Shown here in pieces: positions 23,621-31,415 of a DNA stretch of 37,839 nt. The first letter of the stretch is position 1, and each line of letters starts with the position of its first letter. The DNA comes from an uncultured Opitutales bacterium (GTDB lineage: Bacteria; Verrucomicrobiota; Verrucomicrobiia; Opitutales; UBA2995), in assembly GCA_938075565.1 (NCBI GenBank), contig CALJGU010000364.1, positions 1 through 37,839 on the forward strand, written 5' to 3'. Under the pieces are notes generated by a model. The model did no database searches. It was not told the origin of the DNA and saw nothing but the letters and a program-made list of their open reading frames with translations. The position numbers and the translations under genes were made by a program.

Positions 23621-24688
23621 TTGCTTCAGAAAACTACAGCTTCGACGAGACTAAGAAACCCCACCCTTCTATTCGGTGGGCTGGGTTTACTGTTATTGGT
23701 GCTCTTTATTGCGAATGTAGGCCTCGGCTCTGTGTTGATCTCATTGAGTGATTTACTCAGCATATTCAAGGGAAACGCTTCAGCTGATCCGGTACTCAAA
23801 CAGATCGTGATAGATTTCCGGCTCCCCCAGGCGTTGACCGCTATGTTGTCCGGCTCCGCGCTGGCTGTATCCGGATTGCTGATGCAAACCATGCTTCGAA
23901 ACCCTTTGGCCGACCCCTTCGTGCTCGGGGTAAATTCAGGAGCTAGTCTAGGCGTGGCAATTGTTGTTCTGACCGCAGCTCCCGCAGGTTTGGCCCTTAC
24001 TCAAGGTCTCGGAATAAGTGGAAATCTACTAGTTATCGTCGCAGCTAGTGCAGGATCAGCGGGCGTACTATTACTGATTCTGATTTTGGCCAGGCGCATG
24101 GACGTAATGTCCATCCTCATTCTTGGTTTGATGATCAGCTATGGCGTGGGAGCAGTGGTAAGTCTGCTTATGTTTTTCAGCATGCCTGCCAAACTCCAAT
24201 CGTTTATCACCTGGTCGTTTGGGCATTTTGGGAATGTCACCTGGAGCCAGCTCAACGTTTATCTTCCAGTTATTCTAGCAGGCACGCTATCGACTCTCTT
24301 TCTATCAAAACCGTTAGACGCTATGCTAATGGGAGAGAACTACGCAGCGAGTTTGGGAACGAAGGTTAAGCAGATACGTTTCCTATGCCTGATGATAGCC
24401 TCCGTTCTCGCGGGGACGGTCACTGGATTCTGTGGTCCGATTGGATTTCTCGGAATTGCCGCACCGCATCTTTGTCGTTATTTATTTCAAACGTCTAGTC
24501 ACCGCCTCCTCATTCCCGCCACCTTGATGGTGGGAGCCAGCCTGGCGCTCTCGGCTGACCTCATTGCGAAGGCACCCGGTTACAGTACCGTTCTACCGCT
24601 GAATGCCATCACCGCTCTCTTTGGAGCTCCGGTAATAATTGTAGCCCTAGTCAAGCAGGGTAAACTGGGAACCCTTTTCGGACGATGA
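23621..24688 (+). CDS. ABC transporter permease, BtuC/FecCD family
   Basis: A 355-aa inner-membrane permease with about ten transmembrane helices. Family features are VIDFRLPQALTAMLSGSALAVSGLLMQTMLRNPLADPFVLGVNSGASLG near the N-terminus and the coupling segment GPIGFLGIAAPHLCRY later, which contacts the ATPase. It forms the cobalamin channel with the BtuD-like ATPase. The start is TTG at 23621, seven bases after the preceding stop. The last codon overlaps the ATPase start (ATGA). Confidence 0.88.
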   Translation: MLQKTTASTRLRNPTLLFGGLGLLLLVLFIANVGLGSVLISLSDLLSIFKGNASADPVLKQIVIDFRLPQALTAMLSGSALAVSGLLMQTMLRNPLADPFVLGVNSGASLGVAIVVLTAAPAGLALTQGLGISGNLLVIVAASAGSAGVLLLILILARRMDVMSILILGLMISYGVGAVVSLLMFFSMPAKLQSFITWSFGHFGNVTWSQLNVYLPVILAGTLSTLFLSKPLDAMLMGENYAASLGTKVKQIRFLCLMIASVLAGTVTGFCGPIGFLGIAAPHLCRYLFQTSSHRLLIPATLMVGASLALSADLIAKAPGYSTVLPLNAITALFGAPVIIVALVKQGKLGTLFGR

Positions 24689-25728
24689 GCACACACGAAC
24701 TGATTCTGAAAACCGAAGGATTGTCGATTGGCTATCAGGGCCGAAAGCTAGAGCGGAAAGTAGCCAAAGACCTAGACCTTGAATTAAGCCCGGGGCGTTT
24801 CGTTTGTCTCCTGGGCCCGAATGGCACCGGCAAATCAACCTTGATTCGCACCTTGGGTGGACTTCACCCCAGCATCGACGGGCAAGTATTACTCAAAGAC
24901 TCGCCCATCCAAGCCATGGAACCACGGGATCGTGCAAAGCTCGTTAGCCTGGTCCTAACCGAGATGCTGCCCGTAGGAATCTTTACCGTCTATTCAATGG
25001 TGGCCTTGGGACGCCATCCTCACACCCGATGGAACGGCTCGCTCACAGAAAAGGATCACGAAAAGATAAACTGGGCCATTCAGGCGGCCAATGCTGATTC
25101 ACTCAGAGACAGACAAGTAGGGGAACTCAGTGACGGTGAACGGCAAAAAGTGCTCATTGCACGCGCGCTGGCACAAGAAACACCCATCATGCTACTGGAT
25201 GAACCCACAGCCTTTCTCGACATAACCCGACGCATCGAACTCATGCATACGCTACGTGAGCTGGCTCATAAGCATTCGATGTCAATTTTGCTGTCCAGTC
25301 ATGACCTAGAGCTTGCTTTGCAATGTGCAGATGAGCTGTGGCTCTTATCCGATGAAGGAAAGATAACCAAAGGTTCGCCGGAAAACTTGGCGCTAACGGG
25401 GCAACTCAGTGATCTTTTCGGAAGCGAAGCCCTGGATTGGGATGCTCAACAAGGCACCTTTCGTGTTCACCAGCAACCCTGCTTGCATGCGCAACTGGTA
25501 GGACAAGGACCCGAACACCTTTGGACTGAAAGAGCGCTGCTACGCCTTGGGTATGGTCTAGACGATGCAGAGCCAGCAAGTATGGAAATCCGCATTGAGA
25601 ATGCTCAGGGAGCAAGCAAATGGATTGTTAATTTCAACCAAGAAGAAATAGTATTTAGATCACTGGATCTTTTTACCCTTTGGCTCGAAAGCCGAAGCAA
25701 TCACACAACCACTGAAGGATCTAACTAG
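24685..25728 (+). CDS. ABC transporter ATP-binding protein, BtuD-like, with C-terminal extension
   Basis: The ATPase (347 aa) that powers the BtuC-like permease. Walker A GPNGTGKS (44-51), signature LSDGE (148-152), Walker B IMLLDE (168-173) and the switch His in SSHDLE are all present, so it should be active. Typical BtuD/FecE proteins end near residue 250-260. Residues about 255-347 form an extension of unknown role (ALDWDAQQGTFRVHQQP, PASMEIRIENAQGASKW), possibly regulatory. It is translationally coupled to the permease and six bases from the adenosyltransferase gene. Confidence 0.9.
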   Translation: MSTHELILKTEGLSIGYQGRKLERKVAKDLDLELSPGRFVCLLGPNGTGKSTLIRTLGGLHPSIDGQVLLKDSPIQAMEPRDRAKLVSLVLTEMLPVGIFTVYSMVALGRHPHTRWNGSLTEKDHEKINWAIQAANADSLRDRQVGELSDGERQKVLIARALAQETPIMLLDEPTAFLDITRRIELMHTLRELAHKHSMSILLSSHDLELALQCADELWLLSDEGKITKGSPENLALTGQLSDLFGSEALDWDAQQGTFRVHQQPCLHAQLVGQGPEHLWTERALLRLGYGLDDAEPASMEIRIENAQGASKWIVNFNQEEIVFRSLDLFTLWLESRSNHTTTEGSN

Positions 25729-25733
25729 TAGTT

Positions 25734-26306
25734 ATGAAAGGAAATATTTCTACCCGAGCTGGAGACAAAGGAACGACCGGACTTTTCAACGGCGATCGCG
25801 TATCCAAGAACAACATACGCATTCATTGTTTAGGAGACTTGGATGAAGCGAATAGTTTCTTGGGACTCTTGAGAAGCAGGTTGCCTGACCAACATGACTG
25901 GGAGGAACCGCTGCGACTAATCCAAACCGAAATCATGAATCTCATGAGCCATGTTGCAACCCCTGCAACATCTGAAAAGCCACCTTCGGTTCCACTCCCA
26001 GAGAATGCATCGATGCGAATGGAGGCCTGGATGGCGGATATCGAAACTTCGCTTGAAAGCGTCACGGAACATTTTCTCCTTCCAGGCGGCACGGAGATAT
26101 CGGCCCTCTGCCACGTCGTAAGAACTATCGTACGACGGGCAGAAAGAAACTTGGTAGAGCTGAACAATCAGGACCCACTCGACCCAAGCATCCTAACGTT
26201 TATCAATCGCCTTTCGGATCTGATGTTCAAACTGACACGTCAAGAAATTCACCGAGCCGGAGCGACAGAAGAACGATGGCACCTATTTCGAGCAGAAGAT
26301 GGATGA
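25734..26306 (+). CDS. Cob(I)yrinic acid a,c-diamide adenosyltransferase, PduO type
   Basis: A cytoplasmic 190-aa enzyme that transfers the adenosyl group of ATP to cob(I)alamin, producing the coenzyme form of B12. PduO-type hallmarks are TRAGDKGTTGL (7-17, ATP binding), GDLDEANSFLGL, the active-site arginines in VRTIVRRAERNL, and FINRLSDLMF. A five-helix bundle is expected. It lies immediately after the transporter genes and overlaps the next gene by eight bases, so imported cobalamin can be converted as it enters. The enzyme also serves salvage in organisms that cannot make B12; no corrin-ring synthesis gene is in the window. Confidence 0.92.
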   Translation: MKGNISTRAGDKGTTGLFNGDRVSKNNIRIHCLGDLDEANSFLGLLRSRLPDQHDWEEPLRLIQTEIMNLMSHVATPATSEKPPSVPLPENASMRMEAWMADIETSLESVTEHFLLPGGTEISALCHVVRTIVRRAERNLVELNNQDPLDPSILTFINRLSDLMFKLTRQEIHRAGATEERWHLFRAEDG

Positions 26307-27222
26307 ACCAAGGGTTATTTCGCTGATTGCCAGTAGCACCGAGACGCTTTGTGCTCTGGGATTTGAAGATCAATTAGTCGGTCGATCCCACGAATGCGAT
26401 TACCCACCAAGTATTCAAAGCCGACCCATTTGCTCAGAGGCCAAGTTCGATTTGGACGGTAGCAGCTTGGAAATTGATCAACGAGTTAAGGAAACACTTG
26501 AAAATGCCATTTCTGTTTATCGTGTATTTCCAGATGAGCTGGAGCGATTAAGGCCCACTCATATTATCACGCAGGACCAATGTGAGATATGTGCTGTTAG
26601 TTTTAACGATGTAAAGGCAGCAGCGAAAGCACTCATCAGTTCCTCCCCTGAAATTGTGTCACTGGCTCCCAAAACCTTAGAAGACATCTACCAGGGCATC
26701 ATCGAAATAGCGGACTCCCTAGATGCAAAGCCGAGCGGCGATTCGCTGGTTTCAACTATGAGGCACAAGCTGGCTGACCTCGAACGACAAACCGTCGATA
26801 TCACGGAAAAGCCTACCGTTGTGTGCGTGGAATGGATCGAGCCATTCATGGCAGTGGGAAATTGGGTTCCAAACCTGGTTCAGATTGCTGGAGGAAAAGA
26901 TCTACTGGGGATAACCGATGTGCATACTCCAAAAATTGATCTCACAAAGCTGACAAACGCCAATCCAGATAAGATAGTCATCATGCCTTGCGGGTGGGAT
27001 ATCGAAAAAAACCGATCCGAAATGGACCAGGCCTTGAAGTCACCCATCTGGCAATCACTGCGAGCGGTTCAGTCAGGGGAATTGTACATCACCGATGGAA
27101 ATCATTACTTCAATCGCCCGGGTCCACGAGTAGTCGAATCAGCTGAAATCCTGGCGGAGATTTTTCATCCGGAAAGGTTCAGTTTTGGGCACGAGGATTC
27201 GGGCTGGGTTAAATACCATTAA
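26299..27222 (+). CDS. Leaderless BtuF-like cobalamin-binding protein
   Basis: A 307-aa protein with the BtuF/FecB fold but no signal peptide; it begins directly MDEPRVISLIASSTETLCALGF. Family segments include QLVGRSHECDYPP, TQDQCEICAVSF, KPTVVCVEWIEPFMAVGNWVP and GPRVVESAEILAEI. Homologues of this type are often annotated as cobalamin-binding protein and are predicted to be cytosolic. Since a separate exported binding protein is encoded at 22495, this one probably acts inside the cell, perhaps holding or delivering cobalamin to or from the adenosyltransferase, whose gene it overlaps by eight bases. That role is inferred. Confidence 0.8.
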   Translation: MDEPRVISLIASSTETLCALGFEDQLVGRSHECDYPPSIQSRPICSEAKFDLDGSSLEIDQRVKETLENAISVYRVFPDELERLRPTHIITQDQCEICAVSFNDVKAAAKALISSSPEIVSLAPKTLEDIYQGIIEIADSLDAKPSGDSLVSTMRHKLADLERQTVDITEKPTVVCVEWIEPFMAVGNWVPNLVQIAGGKDLLGITDVHTPKIDLTKLTNANPDKIVIMPCGWDIEKNRSEMDQALKSPIWQSLRAVQSGELYITDGNHYFNRPGPRVVESAEILAEIFHPERFSFGHEDSGWVKYH

Positions 27223-27254
27223 GAAAACCGTAGGGAGTGATTCCCCTATCCGGT
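27218..27254 (-). terminator. Terminator of the PEP mutase-family pseudogene (minus strand)
   Basis: ACCG-TAGGG (27227-27235) pairs with CCCTA-tc-CGGT (27244-27254), nine pairs with a two-base bulge. Read on the minus strand it is followed by TTTTCTTAA. It sits between the convergent btuF-like gene and the PEP mutase-family pseudogene. Confidence 0.6.
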
Positions 27255-27277
27255 CAAGCTGTCTAGCAGTCCAAGCT

Positions 27278-28138
27278 TTAGCAATTACTTTTCCGTTCGA
27301 GTACTTGGGCGCAGTCTTCCATGGAGGCAGTGCCTTCTTGCGGAAGCCCCTTGGTTTCGATCATTTCACTGAGGTATTTTTCGATCCCATGTTGGGCAGC
27401 ATAAAGACAAGGAGTGCTGTAAATCACAATAGAGGCACCCGCATCTTCTAGTTCACCAAAACTCCAATTCGGAGACTTACCTCCATGCAGCTGGTTGACC
27501 ATGATGGGCACATCAATCTGAGACCGAAGCTTGGCGATGGTATCGAGGTCGCGAATCGCTTACACCATTAGTCCATCTGCTCCGGATTCGGCGTATGCAA
27601 CGGCACGGTCCAAACCTTCGCTTGGATCGGTAGCATCGGTCCGAGCGAGAACAAAGATACTACGTCGAGATTCCAAAACCGTGACCAACTTCGTGAGGTA
27701 TACCTCGAGCGGAAGAATCTCTTTCCCTTCAAAGTGACCACATTTACGCGGACGTTTCTGGTCCTCCATCATAACCGCAGAAAGCCCATTGGCCTCCAAG
27801 TTACGAACTGTGTTGGACGCAACCAATTGGTCACCAAAACCATCGTCCACATCGACCAGAATCTGGGCTTGAGGCAAAGCATGCCGAACCTTGGTGGCCC
27901 AGTCAGTCATATCTCGCCAATTGACATACCCTACATCGGGGAGCCCATAGGCGCTCGCAGCATAGCTGTAACCACTGCAAAAAACTCCCTCAAACTTGCG
28001 TGAGGCGATCAAAGCTGAGAACACGTCATAAACGCCAATCAATGGTAGCAGGCGCTTTTGGTCTATCCGCTGACGAAAAGCATCTCCGGCACTAGGACCC
28101 GTAAGACTCTGAGACTGTTTTTCAGTAAGTTGAATCAT
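27278..28138 (-). pseudogene. PEP mutase/isocitrate lyase-family gene with an in-frame TAA
   Basis: A gene for an isocitrate lyase/PEP mutase superfamily protein that forms or breaks C-C or P-C bonds using Mg2+. From ATG 28138 the frame shows GVYDVFSALIA, the metal motif VDVDDGFGD (96-103), the catalytic EDQKRPRKCGH (125-135) and VLARTDA. A TAA then interrupts codon 193 (27560-27562) right after GADGLMV. The same frame continues for 93 more residues (AIRDLDTIAKL, VPIMVNQLHGGKSP, AGASIVIYSTPCLYAA), exactly the expected remainder. A single base change, for example GAA to TAA, explains it. The break looks recent, or is a sequencing error. Confidence 0.88.
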
Positions 28139-28309
28139 CGTAGGTAGATGGTAAATTGGGAAGTGAGGACCTCCCAAGAACAGAGGAAAGGAAAGCTACT
28201 CGAAGCGCATCCGCTATCGAAATAGTCCAATACTAGCCTAGTTTACCGCAATTTTAACCCTCTGCGGCGGCAATCTGATGGGCCCAATCCTTCTTTCAAC
28301 TCCCTTAGG

Positions 28310-28347
28310 AAACAGAAAGCCCGCAGGTTTCCCAGCGGGCTTCGTTT
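28310..28347 (-). terminator. Rho-independent terminator of the metallopeptidase gene
   Basis: GCCCGC (28340-28335 read on the minus strand) pairs with GCGGGC (28324-28319) around a ten-base loop and is followed by TTTCTGTTT. It lies about 30 bases past the stop of the zinc metallopeptidase gene. Confidence 0.78.
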
Positions 28348-28371
28348 AAATCATGCACCAACTTTAGGAAT

Positions 28372-29085
28372 CTAGTCCCTTCCACGTAGCACGATCAAAT
28401 AGACTAAATGCATGAGGGAACCGGCGAAGGCTGCCACGTAAGTCCAACCGGCAGCACTGAGGGTTGCGGAAACGCCAGGTGCTTCATCAGCGGCCACAAT
28501 CCCTAAGCTATCGAGCTCGCGTTTGGCGCGAGCGGTAGCATCAAACTCCACCGGTAAAGTCACTAAATGAAACAGTGTTAAGATGGCATATACGATGATA
28601 CCCAGGTCGAGTATCAATCCGCCATTCAAGCCAAAGAAAAATCCTCCGATGAAAATGAACGGTAGGAAACTGGCAGCAATATTAACCACAGGCGCCATTT
28701 GCTGACGAACATTCATCATTGTATAACCTACCTTGTGCTGAATCGCATGTCCCGCCTCGTGGGCAGCCACGCCGACCGCGGCCAGACTGGAACCACTGTA
28801 ATTATGCTCACTCAAGGCCAGCCGTTTGTTTACCGGATCATAGTGGTCCGTGAGAACACCGGGCGTGCGAACAATTTCTACATCGTAGATACCCGCTTTG
28901 TGCATCACGGCTTCTGCCGCTTCGTATCCGGTAATGCCCCCGCGTGTAGGGATTTGGACGTATTTGTTGTAAGTGGTTTTCACTTTAGACTGCGCCCAAA
29001 AGGCAAAACCTAGAGCGGCAACCATTAACAGTATCCCCATTCCGGTAGGGATGATTATAAAAGCAAGAGGAGAGGAAAGTATCAT
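28372..29085 (-). CDS. Membrane zinc metallopeptidase, YugP-like
   Basis: A 237-aa membrane protein of the Zn_peptidase_2 (YugP) family. It has an N-terminal transmembrane helix, a domain with the zinc motif HEAGH (His109, Glu110, His113), and then hydrophobic segments near 135-185 and at the C-terminus. Other family segments are TGYEAAEAVMHKAGI, VLTDHYDPVNKRLALSE, then LPVEFDATARAKREL. The active site appears complete. Substrates of this family are not well established; quality control of membrane proteins is one suggestion. It is a single-gene unit with its own terminator, divergent from the broken DUF1080 gene. Confidence 0.9.
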   Translation of the reverse strand: MILSSPLAFIIIPTGMGILLMVAALGFAFWAQSKVKTTYNKYVQIPTRGGITGYEAAEAVMHKAGIYDVEIVRTPGVLTDHYDPVNKRLALSEHNYSGSSLAAVGVAAHEAGHAIQHKVGYTMMNVRQQMAPVVNIAASFLPFIFIGGFFFGLNGGLILDLGIIVYAILTLFHLVTLPVEFDATARAKRELDSLGIVAADEAPGVSATLSAAGWTYVAAFAGSLMHLVYLIVLRGRD

Positions 29086-29336
29086 GTTGGAAGGTATTGG
29101 TTAAGTTATTAGATAATGAACAAGCAAACGAGGTTCCAATTCAAAGGAATCGTGAATGAATCCATAACCTGTTCATTATAAGATGACTTGGAGAATAGGA
29201 GACTTATAAAGGTCTTTTTATTTCAATTCAAAACTGTCCCGTTTTCAAGCCACTCGGGTCCTTTTGTCCCAGAAAGTCCCCATTGGGATTGATAAAGATT
29301 CGACCAAACAGGGCTCAATTCTAAAGACTCAGAAAG

Positions 29337-30038
29337 ATGAAGACGGTAATCGTTTTAACATGTCTACTTCTTGCAGCTTGCTCAAAGCCAACACTTCCAA
29401 CAGGTGAAGACATTGGTCCTTGGCAGCCATTAATCTCCAATGACAATGAAGCCGCTTGGATATCCACCCCTCCTGAAAGTGCAAATGATTGGTCGTTTCA
29501 GGAAGGAACTATTCTGGGTAAGGGATCTGCCAAACGACAATCCTACCTTGTTTATCAGGAAGCGCTGAGTGACTTCGAACTGAAGTTAAGCTACCGAATT
29601 CCAAGGGAGGGTAATTCGGGCATTTCGATCCGCATGCGACCAGACGAAACAGGCAAGCGCGCTTTCGAAAGCTATCACGCCGACCTTGGACATGTCGGTA
29701 TCGGACCCCACATCCTGGGTGCCTGGGATTTTCATTTTGCTACGCGAAAGGAACATCCCTGCGATCGGGGAACCAGCCTTCTCATTAATAAGGACGAGAG
29801 TATTTAAAGCATCCCCATCGAAGGAGGGCTCTCACTTTCCGATATCAACAGTCATCAATGGAATGAGGCACATATCATAGCACGCGGAAATCACCTACAG
29901 TTCTTTATTAATGGGAAGCTGTCTTCGGAGCTTACCGATGAGTACCCAGGCTTTCTTGCAAGTGGAACCCTTGCACTCCAGATCCATGATCCGGGCATGG
30001 TCGTCGAGTTCAAAGACATCTACCTGAAACGTTTCTAA
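29337..30038 (+). pseudogene. DUF1080 lipoprotein gene with an in-frame TAA
   Basis: A secreted DUF1080-type protein (jelly-roll, carbohydrate-related). The lipobox leader ends LLAACS. Domain segments are DWSFQEGTILGKG, DFELKLSYRIP, NSGISIRM and SYHADLGHVG. A TAA at codon 157 (29805-29807) interrupts it just after NKDESI. The same frame then continues with the rest of the domain (SQHQWNE-type segment reading SHQWNEAHIIARGN, QFFINGKL, LALQIHD, EFKDIYLKRF) to TAA at 30036-30038. The total would be 233 codons, normal for the family. One point mutation explains the break. Compare the intact DUF1080 gene at 5077. Confidence 0.88.
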
Positions 30039-30103
30039 ACGAATTCTCATGAAAAGGTTGAATGCTCTTGTACTGCCAGCCAAGCTTCCTCATTTATATC
30101 TGA

Positions 30104-31369
30104 ATGAGTACCGGGAATTTAGAATTTTTCAGCGCGATAGAGATCTCCAAGGAGGACACTCGCACACAGGACTTTGTCGAATACATCAAGCAATTCGACG
30201 ACTTCGGTACGGTGACACAAGTTCACGAGTTGCATGTAGGCAACCAGCCTGTTCCGGTCTATGTGAATGAGTTCTGGACCTCCAAGCAGCGAGCGGCATC
30301 CAGCATCCATGAAGTTTCCTACCGGGCTTGTTTTAAGCCTCAGCTCCCACGATTTTTTATCGAGCAACTGACTTCAGAAGGTGACACGGTACTCGATCCA
30401 TTCATGGGGCGCGGCACAACCTTGATTGAAGCAATCTTGATGAACCGCTTCGGCATCGGCTGTGATATTAATCCATTGAGCAATGTCCTTTGCGGACCAC
30501 GTTTCAATCCACCCACTCTGAATCAGGTAGAGAAACGGCTTGAAAGGCTGGACCTTAGTTATGACGGTGACCCACCTGAAGACCTCGATGTCTTTTTCCA
30601 GGAAGATACTTTGAAAGAGCTGTGCGCTTTGCGTTCCTATTTCGCTGATAAGGATTCCAAGAAGGATGTCGTGGATCGGTGGATACAGATGGTCGCTACC
30701 AATCGACTAACCGGTCACTCCAACGGGTTCTTCTCCGTTTATACGCTTCCTCCGAATCAGGCCCTAACGGCGGATCGCCAGCGTTTGATTAATGCCAAGC
30801 GCGAACAGGAACCTGAATATCGGGATGTCAAAAAGCTCATTCTAAAAAAGAGTAAGTCCCTCCTGAAGAATCTTGAAGAAAAGGACTACCAAAGTTTCAA
30901 ACAGTTCGGGAAGAAAAGTAAAATTGTCATTGGCTCTTCAAAAGAAGCCAAAGGCATCAAAGCAGGTTCGGTCGATCTGGTGGTTACTTCCCCACCCTTT
31001 CTGGATGTTGTGGACTATGCCAGCGACAACTGGTTGCGCTGCTGGTTTAATAACCTGGAGCCAGACACCATTCCTATTTCCATTCATCGCAATGTTGAAA
31101 GCTGGTCTGCAGAAATGACCGAGACTTTCAAACGTATGGTGAAGCTACTACAGAAAGGCGCTTACGTTGCCTTCGAAGTGGGTGAAGTGCGCAAGGGAAA
31201 GATCAAATTGGAGGACCACGTCATTCCCGCGGCCGAAAAGGCCGGACTGACTCCGATCCTTGTTCTGGTCAACGATCAGGAATTCACCAAGACCTCAAAT
31301 TGCTGGGGCGTTTCAAACCTGGAAAAAGGGACCAATACGAATCGTATCGTGCTACTGAAGAAGCCGTAA
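30104..31369 (+). CDS. Solitary DNA methyltransferase (N4-cytosine/N6-adenine type)
   Basis: An AdoMet-dependent DNA amino-methyltransferase of 421 aa. The AdoMet-binding motif I is DPFMGRGTT (98-106), followed by FGIGCDINPLS. The catalytic motif IV is TSPPF (295-299), continuing LDVVDYASDNWLRCWF. The order motif I then IV, about 190 residues apart, leaves room for a target-recognition region between (about 130-280). SPPF favours N4-cytosine, but N6-adenine is not excluded. No restriction endonuclease gene is adjacent, so it is an orphan, perhaps with an epigenetic role. It follows the broken DUF1080 gene by 65 bases and converges on the M3 peptidase gene. Confidence 0.87.
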   Translation: MSTGNLEFFSAIEISKEDTRTQDFVEYIKQFDDFGTVTQVHELHVGNQPVPVYVNEFWTSKQRAASSIHEVSYRACFKPQLPRFFIEQLTSEGDTVLDPFMGRGTTLIEAILMNRFGIGCDINPLSNVLCGPRFNPPTLNQVEKRLERLDLSYDGDPPEDLDVFFQEDTLKELCALRSYFADKDSKKDVVDRWIQMVATNRLTGHSNGFFSVYTLPPNQALTADRQRLINAKREQEPEYRDVKKLILKKSKSLLKNLEEKDYQSFKQFGKKSKIVIGSSKEAKGIKAGSVDLVVTSPPFLDVVDYASDNWLRCWFNNLEPDTIPISIHRNVESWSAEMTETFKRMVKLLQKGAYVAFEVGEVRKGKIKLEDHVIPAAEKAGLTPILVLVNDQEFTKTSNCWGVSNLEKGTNTNRIVLLKKP

Positions 31370-31394
31370 TTCCCAGATTGGCATCACGAGCATC

Positions 31395-31415
31395 GGTCCG
31401 CTCGGCGATCGGACC
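31395..31415. other. Hairpin between convergent genes
   Basis: GGTCCG (31395-31400) pairs with CGGACC (31410-31415) around a nine-base loop, abutting the stop codon of the M3 peptidase gene and 25 bases past the methyltransferase stop. No T-tract is seen on either side; it may mark a shared transcription end. Confidence 0.3.

Noticed and set aside
27560-29807. Possible recoding of TAA as a sense codon
   Set aside because: Many genes in the window end at TAA with correct C-termini, so two isolated in-frame TAA codons are better explained by mutation or sequence error.
30049-30270. 73-codon frame before the methyltransferase
   Set aside because: It overlaps the methyltransferase N-terminus in another frame and shows no independent protein features.
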